Part shown: in pieces, positions 44,101 through 51,178 of the stretch | Position numbering within the stretch: the stretch's first letter is position 1 | Layout of the letters: each line of letters opens with the position of its first letter | Source: Mantamonas sphyraenae | Taxonomy: Eukaryota > CRuMs > Mantamonadidae | Length of the DNA: 64,000 nucleotides | Assembly: GCA_026936335.1 (NCBI GenBank) | Contig: JAPMXV010000075.1 | Span: forward strand, 124,001 to 188,000 | Reading direction: 5' to 3' | Position numbers and translations under genes: made by a program | Notes under the pieces: model-generated | The model's database searches: none | Told to the model about the DNA's origin: nothing | The model's input: the letters and a program-made list of their open reading frames with translations, nothing else

Positions 44101-47100
44101 TGGTTGGGTGACGGTGTGATGACACACGAGGAACAACACAACCGGACGGTGGCCATTGTGCCCGGGTCCGCGCACAACATCACAGCGCATGTAAACGCAA
44201 GTTCGTCGACAGTGTACACAGAGAGTGGCATGCGTGCACCCGCCGTCGCTCTGGCTGTGGTGGATGCTGTGGGAAACCTGGTGTGCTCGGGTGACGCCGT
44301 GCGCAATTACACACTGCGACTGGGCACCGAGACCGCCGCGCGGTGGTGGTTGACATGGCAACCGAGCAACAACCACTCAAACAGCTGCTGGCACACAGTG
44401 GACACCCTGGCTCTGGGTACGCCATTGCCGGTGGGTGGGTACAGCGTTGTCGTCGGCACGGATGGGTTGCATGACGCAGTGGTGCCCTTTGTTGTGAAAG
44501 AGGGCCCTGCGTCCGCCATCCAAGCCGTCCATGCGCATCTGGGCTTTGTCAAGAGTGCCACAACGACGCTGGTGCCACAGATGCGCTTCCAGGCTGTGGA
44601 TGTCCTTGGCCAAGGCACCGACGTCCCACCGCGCTCGTGGGCAGCTTCATCGCGGCTGCGGGTGGTTGCAGAGACCAGTGGACACGCCCTGCTGGCGGAT
44701 GTTGTGTTTGGCCAGTGGATCAACGTGACGGGTCTGACGTTGTCGTCGCCTGCGCATGGAGACCACTGTTTTGTGCTGCGCAATGCATCCTCATCCAGTG
44801 GCGCATTGTCGTCCAACACTGTGTGCATGACTGTGGTGTCGGGTGATGTGCACTCCTTTGTGATGAACCACACACAGGCTTTGCTGAGTCTTCGCAGTGG
44901 CACCTCTGTTCCGCTCACGCCGTTGCGGTTGTATGCACTGGATGCGTCGATGGCGTTGCCAGATGTGTCCGGTGGGATGAATGTGTCTGTCAACGTCACC
45001 GTGACGACACTGGGTGTCCATGGCATCCAGGAGGTGTTGCTGCCAGACAAGACATGGTTCGATCTGCACACGGTGCAATTGATCACCCCGCGTGCTGGAC
45101 AGTACATTGTACGCGCCGATGTGTTGTCGGACACTGCCCACACCCAGTCGCTGTCTGTGCCGCTGTCCATCCAGCCTGGAACCGCACACGCCATGGCTGT
45201 GGAGGACGCACCGTGGATGAAGGCAGTTGCGTCCTGGTGGCCGATGGCAGCGGTGCACGTGACGGTGCACGATGTGGCCATGAACACACTTGGATGTGAC
45301 CAACTGGCCATGGAAGGCAGCTGGACAGGCCAGTTGCAAGTGATGGGGACGGCGTCGGCGGCCGTGCCCGCAGATGTGCAGGTGACCAACGCGTGTCAGC
45401 TGCGAGTGAACAGCAGCCACAGCATGGACTTTGCATTCGAGAGCACATACACAGTGCGCGTGCGCGTGCAGTCGGCACAGCAGACCGTGGCCATGGACAC
45501 GCAGGTGCAAATGACGACAGAGTCGTGTGGCAAAGCAGGCAACGGGATGGTCAAGGGTGACACCGTGCGCGGACTGGCCACAAACCGCACCGGGTGTCGC
45601 TGTGATGGATCCAAGCGGTACGATCCCATGGCAGGGCGCTGTCTGGAGGACTATGCACTCACGTCGATGAGAGTCAACTTTGTGGAGGATGTGCCCGAGT
45701 TGACGGTGGAGGTGACATTGAAGGGAGCAGACGGGCAATCCTGTGCAGGCTTGAGTGTGGTGGCAGCGCGTGTGAGTGCAACAGGCACCGGCTCGGCGGC
45801 GTCGGACACACACAGCGTGGATGTGAACAACCCGGTGCTGTCTGGGTGCAGAGTGACGCTGGTGGCTCCGTCAGTGCCGTTGTGGTACGAAAGCACGTAT
45901 GCGGTGACGGCGGAGATGACGGTGTCGTCTGCGGCTGGGTTGACGATGATGAACGGTACCATGGCGCAAGGAGTGGTCACACGAAAGTGCAGGGACAAGG
46001 TCACGCACATGGTGTTCACCAACGACCCATCGGCTGGCGCTGCACGCGGATGTGCCTGCAGTGAGGGTTACATGATGCAGACGGCAGCTGGTCAGGCTCA
46101 GACCAGTTGCGTGGCGTGCGAAAAGGGCCAGTTCAAGGGCAAGGTGGGCAACGGCGCATGTTCTGTGTGTTCTGGCGGACGTACCACGGAAGCGGCAGGC
46201 GAGAACGACGCCAACAAGTGTCGATGCAAGCTGACAGAGTACTTTTCGGGTGTGGAGTGTTCCTCGTGCCCCAGCAACTTTGTGTGTTCCGGAAGCGACG
46301 TGGGTGAGATCCAGGTGCTGCCTGGATTTGTGGTGGATCCAAACAACCGCACACGTGCCATCACATGCCAACTGGCGGAAGCGTGCCAGGGTGGAAACAC
46401 ATGCACGACGGGCTACGACGGCCTGATGTGTTCCCAGTGCGCAGACGGGTGGGGCCGTGCGTCTGGCATGCGTTGCACAGAGTGTGCCGAGCCTTGGGTA
46501 AACTGGACCATGACCATTGTGGCCACGACTGCGTTTGTGGCCGTGGTGGCCTGGTTCATGCGACACTACATGAAAAAGGGAGCCAGCGGACCCGTGTCGT
46601 TGGCACAGTCGGTGGAAAGCGTGGAAGCCATCCCTCCCAAGCTGATCGCCAAACTGGTGCTGAACCACATGCAGATGGTGGGTCTGTTCTCGGTGGTGCG
46701 TGTGGAGTGGGGCGAACTGCTGCACGGGATGTTTGACACGGCGTCGACGGCGGGCATGGGTGTGGAGTTGGCACCCATCAGCTGCGCGTTGGATCACCCT
46801 CTGCATTACTATCGCTTCTACTGGTTTGCATCGTGGCCTTTGGTGGTGCTGGTGGTGTCGACGGTGATCCAGGTGGGTCTGTGGGTGCGTCGACGTGTGC
46901 AGAGCAACACGGGCAGCTGGAGGGAGCTGAAGCAGGCCATCCGGTACTACGCCCTTCCTCTGTCGCATGTGATGAACGCACTGTCCCACTTGATGATCCT
47001 GCGTGCGTTCATCGAGTATCTGGATTGCCAGCAGTTTGGGGACGAGTTGGTGATGCGTGCCGACACACGCATTGTGTGCACCTCGGACGAGTACCTGGCC

Positions 47101-47943
47101 AACATGGCGCCCATCCTGCTGTGGGGACTGTGGGAGGTGTTGGGCCATCCGTTGCTGGTGTTGCAGCGTCTGTGGGATCACAGTCGACATGGACGGCTGG
47201 AGGAGACTCACGTGTGGTCGTCGTACAACTTTTTCTACGCGTCGTACAGGCCCGATCGGTATCTGTACGAGTTTCTGATTCTGGGAAGGAAGGCCATGCT
47301 GGTGGTGGTGACGGTGGGATTCCGAGCAGAGCCGCTGCTGCAGCTGTACGCAGGATCGGTGGTGCTGCTGGTGGCCCTGGTGGTCCAGCAGTACCTGTCG
47401 CCGTATCGGTTCACGTGGCTGACGCGTTTGGAGTTTATCAGCTTGCTCGTGTCGCTGGGCACGCTGATGACAGGGATGCTGATGCTTGGGCGAAACGCAG
47501 GTTCGCAGACGGTGGAGAGCGCGACGGCGTTGTCAGTGGCGCCTTGGCTGGTGATGCTGGCCAACGTTGGGTTCATGGCTCTGTGTATATGGATGGGTGG
47601 CAAGGTGGGCGCGGAAAAGATGAAGGGGAAAGGCTCCAAGGTGATGGACGCATTGGGAAGCTTTCGGTCTGCCAGTAGGACGGGGAGGGCCAGTAGGGAG
47701 AGTGGAGGGGATACGAAGGACGATGTGGAGGATGAATGGGCGCTGGCGACGGTGGGATCGTCGGGTGTGAGCATGGCGCAGACGAGCATGATTGAGTTGA
47801 GCGAGCTGGGGGTGATGACGTTGTCGAGTGAGGGTGGGGAGGGTGTGGGTGAGGAGAGTGGGAGTGAGGAGGAGGAGGAGGACGGGGAAGAGGAGGAGGA
47901 GGAGAAGGAGGAGAAGGGAGAGACGACGGGAACAGCAGCTTGA
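35104..47943 (+). CDS. Giant cell-surface protein: beta-propeller, EGF, IPT/TIG, Ig-like super-repeats, Cys-rich stalk, multi-TM
   Basis: Open for 4,279 codons without an intron. No in-frame ATG precedes the signal-peptide-like RLAIVALFVVQVVCW (about 35488-35535), so the true start is probably in an unidentified upstream exon. Residues below count from 35104. Order: ephrin-receptor-like Cys motif; SBBP-type propeller blades (about 186-576 and 640-1030), with a third propeller-like stretch; EGF-like (about 1480, CSNRGPCINSTCQC); two IPT/TIG domains (about 1735-1930); a discoidin-like segment (about 1932-2120); about four Ig-like super-repeats of about 337 residues (2345-3470); Cys-rich stalk; and a multi-TM module (from about 3799) related to that of the LRR receptor. 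The tail is highly acidic. Adhesion or sensing is inferred. Confidence 0.9.
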   Translation: MGPCDLRATSLGEGLCEREKYVHEHAAQLTHTPHVDCTSTQDAELECIHTWKSRGCIRKDEKYRRIEKEATTSESFRNPRRTRVSEFGDRESQTQYAGTSECVERRAGARQRVTSTNRWDRLGRASWTGRLAIVALFVVQVVCWRVDAGAVCPANTYNVTMGNSSVCTACPSGKYSSAGSPACYAPWVTQFGGTGEDAMYGALFVKDGVVAWGRTTGSINGVACPEPGVHTGYVTKLDFSGTVQWTTMINRGTGPDGVHDVDVDDAGNLYLAAFTFGGAYPGFAYKGHYDLVMMKLSPQGTQLWVDQFGSTGHDNPSSSLVTADGRVHLFGWVSGDVDGLASAGQDSIVRTYNQTGSVLSTYMWGTSATDSLANIFNARESSNGSVCAVGGTSGSFDGYTLSGASDAFFTVFQADGSNYTVQFGSTSTDTASGCTWSSDGEKLFVSGTTGGSIGSQVHVSGNDMFVAMFSGQNMVWVAQAGSQGDEFGNGLVFWDDTLLACGRTTGSMEVGHALGGLDVFCTYIRASDGSVLETMQSGSSGDNYAEAMDIDAGGNVLLSSSSVGSVDGNSALGNFDAVVWWRPFKCPAGRYGLFCTLCPMGTYSSEEGAMRCTQATCTTGQFQGVATGRTSLADVCFPMVKGVWTYTTARSGEAENAYAVHIDAASNTLLTGYTNGVIKAGNSSGNAQGIHDAWVRKAKPDGTALWSHQWGTTGHDAGHAVCSDDALDVYVGGYVSNNVGHITKLSGSTGSQLWQVSDLEASSFVTAVAEHKGVLFAGGDAHANQHGFTNPIPGRRYGWVGALSASNGTWLWFKPIRSEFDDAVTAIAVDTVDGTVFVGGVTGGIIGVTSGTTGKAAAFVGRYTSTGTLVYLVQTEATMTGRGLAYDRARGALYQSGYTNAAIPGAGGHFGADDVFVTRYSASTGVREWTIQYGGTGNDRSWGLAVDVDGALYVAGETSSNFDGYTNPVPGDGQMLLSKVAPDGVRLWTKIWGTIAYDGNYAVHVRNGYLYTAGWFNGPATDGCMTLLDHPPCPEGTYERLDATLDQPYRAACQPCDNDLCVSGSKALVASDLYGESFTILPSDVGGYEVFFNSAERFVIGRITSQNDEVFAITGNVTGLSADVFGILGSLDGDMILQIHRDEPSNKPIALVRVDNKGNVVWAREYYSFPYIANVRVLRFLTLLQLDNSNMLLSGQIKSTFNGVIADFLLWLDGYGVPIEARFGGTQSFFSVRLVDNSLGAQGFMENPPRVFVGTFDSSLGYISRRLSFCDFGAGGFSDVASAKRSNGNYVWVFRLAASPALIQIVELSSEQHRFVLRRQLDPVGILSSEVRTLVATADGGVILYSKVGLTTRILRLSPTWQTYNDTYYECACDISMLQPLENGDIILSFKVSGATSTKLMRVSSAFETGTSCENPFVVKSAGFVLTSFSHCGTHSVVGDFGYTKEGHGTASDSMLGATKAMVMDHTALDIRITTLNISQTCGGCDNHCSNRGPCINSTCQCNPGFTDRPTCTEGVLSGVTSTLNLVSTTPRNALPAIVSVQMTSRDAFGVLKTVGGYTSRFLNATAFHAATQTTLLSSSNATDLGTGAYTFPFLLDPPGEWTITVNVASASNPLAVDGSPTTNLTLSAYDCTAELSPNATSISSTSPARVVLNRATNMTIPTTAFCRLSLIRWVPVNVSCTNSSYALFGLPVNAPQPTATFPHLGTFQLCFSTDSGTTWHRQTSTSTHVTVIEHPYIADIQPTRLQPRGVPLTVTMTGSGFDTVDPAHDRVCFSPSHCVAPTIQSSTGLTCTLPAIPTPGNLTVALSLHSADNTPIPRPVYTPVDWMSIYETPTITSITPRTIPAHEGGRVRIDGLHFTTPSMVFKLHMLRSPGGPVLATNCTTPSPTTVTCDLPPVDAPALSYAQISLNDGVTFSGGETQQFLFIFDREAKCDNTVELEISRQLRQELSVAHYMPNVLRGVQPMSNSTWEAYNVTTITDDDFCCRFRPEDSETRCGAFSAARTQDMQVSYGTHAPVVTSETITAWNRPCDFLPRAYKVQHRMNASVPWQSMQGSRLCSSVSGERGSVSICVDMFAQVLASQFRIVVVNNTISGSAVDLASTQGYWIQEIQVRGVLVTQPYSLVGRFVTSGSNSTSVQSGAGTTWTDALHVQLTNVLGEDLAVAGVRVVLNIPAWNTSGVATTVANGSAVVPRISTPKPQLVGEVAARLSIHPQDAIQAPDLDTSHAVLMRIVPGVAHRVVATAKNTNGSDVASLMFNTQRSVVLTGTYTIGVSLRDFAGNTVGGYDTPTQRACNATYYGTVVSTATMSSGTATLSALSMEAPNPGDTTPLQVACAGVAHVDTVPVVVLTGLPTNLTLTNGTDLVQQTTTEATMQLSRLVITVVDDLGNASPAGTARNVSIALIRGGVTMQVWWRSIAGTSTHVDTGTLSLGSPLASGSYALEIATDGLHGTAAVVQVDVGSAVAFRVVSASQTHPTRATVALDTITLQPVDVLGQDTVRPPAQWQGSLTVSNNRNGVILRTGVPFTSPLHLANLSLSAPAHGVHTVNVSSTVYNSALNDTLVTLSITAGSVTHAQLNCTGAALPSSPSVQLSTCVVSLRDAAGQVPALNGSSAVQVSLSANSSMDPSTVLATLDSAEVDLTSVRLLSPLAGTVSLSATVRVDGQSVPVLPASVAQRVDAGPAANVTIVAVNGSTTLATQPGMRVPSVTLDVRDVVGNRLEVGQGSREAMVRLLRSHGAVVQTWNVTIDGVTSTGPLPLDEALPSDSYTLAVSSQGLYGANVAIDVVPGPAVELHALSESLGQLRTATQVALPPSAWVKRDSLGQVTSMGTIQTQVSIVYDGTNAAAVALAGWTADKNDTVLVVSGVQLASPVRGKHTLVLTDALSHFVANVTLVINPGNPVSSMLTCTEGFTTVASALHVPIACNVSLLDASESLAYIEAGRWVRIGLTIQPTSRVAPASRNISLVGGQHTLDLHSLFALEAPMARTNPYVMYVTIAWLGDGVMTHEEQHNRTVAIVPGSAHNITAHVNASSSTVYTESGMRAPAVALAVVDAVGNLVCSGDAVRNYTLRLGTETAARWWLTWQPSNNHSNSCWHTVDTLALGTPLPVGGYSVVVGTDGLHDAVVPFVVKEGPASAIQAVHAHLGFVKSATTTLVPQMRFQAVDVLGQGTDVPPRSWAASSRLRVVAETSGHALLADVVFGQWINVTGLTLSSPAHGDHCFVLRNASSSSGALSSNTVCMTVVSGDVHSFVMNHTQALLSLRSGTSVPLTPLRLYALDASMALPDVSGGMNVSVNVTVTTLGVHGIQEVLLPDKTWFDLHTVQLITPRAGQYIVRADVLSDTAHTQSLSVPLSIQPGTAHAMAVEDAPWMKAVASWWPMAAVHVTVHDVAMNTLGCDQLAMEGSWTGQLQVMGTASAAVPADVQVTNACQLRVNSSHSMDFAFESTYTVRVRVQSAQQTVAMDTQVQMTTESCGKAGNGMVKGDTVRGLATNRTGCRCDGSKRYDPMAGRCLEDYALTSMRVNFVEDVPELTVEVTLKGADGQSCAGLSVVAARVSATGTGSAASDTHSVDVNNPVLSGCRVTLVAPSVPLWYESTYAVTAEMTVSSAAGLTMMNGTMAQGVVTRKCRDKVTHMVFTNDPSAGAARGCACSEGYMMQTAAGQAQTSCVACEKGQFKGKVGNGACSVCSGGRTTEAAGENDANKCRCKLTEYFSGVECSSCPSNFVCSGSDVGEIQVLPGFVVDPNNRTRAITCQLAEACQGGNTCTTGYDGLMCSQCADGWGRASGMRCTECAEPWVNWTMTIVATTAFVAVVAWFMRHYMKKGASGPVSLAQSVESVEAIPPKLIAKLVLNHMQMVGLFSVVRVEWGELLHGMFDTASTAGMGVELAPISCALDHPLHYYRFYWFASWPLVVLVVSTVIQVGLWVRRRVQSNTGSWRELKQAIRYYALPLSHVMNALSHLMILRAFIEYLDCQQFGDELVMRADTRIVCTSDEYLANMAPILLWGLWEVLGHPLLVLQRLWDHSRHGRLEETHVWSSYNFFYASYRPDRYLYEFLILGRKAMLVVVTVGFRAEPLLQLYAGSVVLLVALVVQQYLSPYRFTWLTRLEFISLLVSLGTLMTGMLMLGRNAGSQTVESATALSVAPWLVMLANVGFMALCIWMGGKVGAEKMKGKGSKVMDALGSFRSASRTGRASRESGGDTKDDVEDEWALATVGSSGVSMAQTSMIELSELGVMTLSSEGGEGVGEESGSEEEEEDGEEEEEEKEEKGETTGTAA

Positions 47944-48489
47944 GGGCGTGGTGAAGTGGAGAGTACAAGTTCGTTGTCTCATCTCACAAGTGGATGCCAT
48001 GGATGCCCAGGATGATCTGACTTGCAAGGTTGTGGACGCATGATGGATAATTGCCATTGAGTGCTGTTATCAATTCCCTCGTCCAAGGATGTGGCCCATG
48101 TGGGCATGAAAGGCGGTTGTTGTCGAGTCTCCGCGTCCGTTGTCCACCGGGCCTGTCCCCGATACCGTCACACACCGCTCTCAAGATGGAGGGTTGTTGA
48201 TGAGATGTAGATGCAGCACGTGCAGCGTTGAGTGCATGAGTCGTCGAATGGAACTGGCTGCCGCCATGCACTGACATGGCATTTTGCTCGTTCAGCACGT
48301 GTCACCCCACCTCATACCTTCTGAAGTCCCCTCACATGGCACCGTCACTCCTCAACTCCCAGCATCATCCATATAGACATGCGGTGCTGGCACGTGGAGG
48401 AGAGCCGACGACGGGGTCTGGTGAACATGGCGACAATGTGCGTGATTCACCATCAGAGACATGTGATGGTACAGAGTCCGTTGACTGGA
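47944..48489. other. Intergenic spacer between convergent genes
   Basis: 546 bases between the ends of the giant gene (+) and the BTB-SPRY gene (-). A short palindrome GCCCATGTGGGC lies near 48094. No domain-bearing reading frame is seen. Confidence 0.5.
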
Positions 48490-50513
48490 TCATGGTGTGG
48501 GCACAATGGTCATCTTGGAATTGTAGCAGCTGAACGCAGGGTACCACGTGCCGTCGTCAATGTTGTCGATGATGACGTCGACGTTGCCATTGCGGGAGAA
48601 GGTCAGCGTGTGAGCTGTGGTGTCCAGCTCCACCGTCACAATGTCGCCTTGGTTGTAGCGCGTGTTGATGTCGGTGGAACTTCCATTCTTGTACGTGTAC
48701 CCACCGGAGCTGAATGTGTACCAGCTGTGGCTTTCCTGCTTGGCCCCTGTGAGCCATGCGGTGTCAGTACTTTCCATGTGGTGTCTGTGAGATGTGATGA
48801 CTTACCAACAAAGGTGCTTCTGAGATCACTGCTGCTGTTGCAGATGCCGATCATAATCTGGGACAATCGGTCCACTCGCGCGCTCCATCGCTGTCCCGAG
48901 CGCAGCTTCTTCTTGCCAATCCATGTTGCCCAGGAGTTGCTACTGACATCCAGACTGTCCTCCGTGAATGTTCCCCGGCTTTGGTCGACCCGGTCCCAGT
49001 CCAGACCGATGGTTGCATTCTCTCGCTCCGTGTCGCAAACTGGTTCCTGACCCTTGCTTATGCGCAGGGCATCTACCAGACCATTCGTCAACACCTCCAA
49101 CTCCACATGCCGCGTGTCCCACTCTCCGTCCACCTTCATCCCTTCCAGACGTTCCGGACTCAGCAGCCCAAACCGCACACACCCATACATCCGCCTCTCC
49201 CACCCTTCCTCCTCCTCCTCCCCATCATGTTCCTCCACATACCTCTCCACAATCTCCAGCACGTCGTCCTCACTCTTCACCTTGATCCTATCGGCACTCA
49301 GAATCAGCTCCGCCACCCACACCGGCAGCCCGCTCATGTTCACACGCCCATCCTCCCGCAACACCTCCAGCTTCCCCGCAATCGTCACACACAATCCTTT
49401 CACCACTTCCTCACTCGCACCTGTTGCCAGTGCCACCTTCAGCAATCCCATCTCCTCGTCGTGCCTAACGCCCTCCAACAATCCACTCAGGTACTCCACA
49501 TCCTCTGCCTCCACCATCTCCTCCACATCCACACTGTCCAAATACCCACCCACCACCCGTGCCAGCTTTCTCTTGTCCACTCCCTCCTCCCCATGCTGCT
49601 CCAACGCCACCTTGACCATTGCCACAAACACACAGCCCCGCATAAACCCAAACGCCCCACCACCCACCGCATCTGCCACCTTGCCCCACTCCTTTGCCAC
49701 CCGCAACACACTTGCATGGTACACATTGGAGTGCACCACCTCGGCGACACCCATGGCCCCCACGAGACTGCCCCCACGACACATCCTCACCAGTGTCTCT
49801 GCATCATGCTCCTGTCCCACCCACTGCATCACATGCTCCGTCAGCATGGGCATCAGCCAGAACTGTGCCACGGCCAACAGACTGTAACACAGCTCCACGT
49901 TGGTCACAGGCAGGGTACCGCCGTAGCACCACCCCACCGCCACTTCCATTGCACGCAACACACCCACACTCTGTGTGCCCCGCTTCACCACCATTCGAAA
50001 CATCCCTCCCCCCTGTCCATCCTCCCTGCTGTGTTCCAACACCGCTGCCCCCGACGACGCTGCTGCCCCGTCCTCAACCTCCAGCAGATACCGCCACAGT
50101 CCGCTGTGCAGACACAGAAACGAACGGTGTGCACGAAGCACCACGTCCTTTCCTCCCAGATCGTCTCCATCTGGTGTCCCGTCATTGTCCATTCGCTGGT
50201 GTGAGCGTGGTTCAATCTCTTCCTTCCCCACTCCAAACTCACCCGCCCCATCCAGTCCTTCCAGCACAATCTCCACATCGGTACACAGACCACTCTTGTA
50301 CATGTCATGAAACAGCGTGCGCACTGCTGGTGACGTGTCGGGTCCTGCCTTGCCCTGCAGCGGCGAAAGAGGGCCGTACGCCTTTGTGCGCTCCGACTGC
50401 AGGTAATGGTCAGGTCCATCTGTGGACAGACCATGCACACTGCGCATCCCATGGTTGGTGTTGCTGCTGCTGTCTGCCTTGCCCTTGCCCTTGCCCCGTG
50501 CGATTGTGCTCAT
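48490..50513 (-). CDS. BTB-BACK-SPRY (B30.2-like) protein
   Basis: Two exons, 50513-48806 and 48746-48490. The GTAAGT donor and CTCACAG acceptor (CTGACAC branch site) join in phase 1 to restore STFVGAKQESHSWY; 654 residues. BTB spans about 65-215 (DVEIVLEG ... RAHRSFLCLHSGLWRYLL) with an acidic insertion after the second strand. An alpha-helical BACK-like region follows to about 400. The C-terminus is SPRY-like, crossing the intron, with VTVELDTTAHTLTFSRNG and WYPAFSCYNSKMTIVP. BTB proteins commonly dimerise and recruit Cullin-3, with the other end choosing the substrate; that is family knowledge, not shown here. An alternative in-frame ATG at 50702 would add 63 residues without a domain. Confidence 0.88.
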
Positions 50514-50930
50514 TGTTCCCCCCACTGCGTGTGTGTTTCGTGTTGTTGTGTCACACCCGTCGCATTGCACACCCCATCCATCAACCACCACCAAGAACGC
50601 AGATCTGAAACGGGCAGTGGCGGTGTAGTTGCCTTTGTTCACTCGATTGGCAATGTGCAAGCAAAGGGGGGTCGACACCACTCCTTTCTTCCTCGGACGC
50701 ATCCGTTTCCTTCCCTGCTGGTGGCACTGATGGGCAAAGACAGGACGGTGTGTGTGTCACTCTGGATATTGGAACAACGTCATGGAGGTGTGCGTGGAGG
50801 GTTGTAAAGTGGGGAGGAAATGTGGCTCTTTCATGTGTGGTGGTGGTGGTGGATGGATGGAGGAAGAGGGTCAGAAGCAGGAGGCACGATGGAACGCCGT
50901 CCTACTGTAGGTTGTGGCGTAGTGGGGGGT
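50514..50930. other. Intergenic region, divergent promoters
   Basis: About 420 bases between the BTB-SPRY start (-) and the duplicated flank of the first LRR paralogue (+). It contains G-rich and GTGGTGG runs. Apart from the possible 5' extension of the BTB gene to 50702, nothing is recognised. Confidence 0.5.
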
Positions 50931-51178
50931 GAATGTAGGTGGAAGATCGGGTGTGTGTGTTGTCGACGCGGAATGTGAAGGCGGCGAAGAAGAGGCTGAG
51001 CGCTCCTTGTCCTCTATGCGCGAGTGCAACAACGCATATTGCATACAGACAGTTTTGAACAGTCATCAGGTAGGGAGGGGCGGGGGTATCGGGGACTTGT
51101 GCCCGTGTATAGATGGGATAGAGAGAGAGTCACGGAGGAATCAGGAGAGGCTGACAATCATGGGATATCGCAGGAAAT
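50931..51178 (+). repeat. Duplicated 5' flank, copy A
   Basis: Shares long near-identical stretches with 56403-56664, including the segments around GGCTGAGCGCTCCTTGTCC and GCATATTGCATACAGACAG. It ends directly at the ATG of an LRR paralogue in both places. It is likely the promoter and 5' UTR carried along in a gene duplication. Confidence 0.85.
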
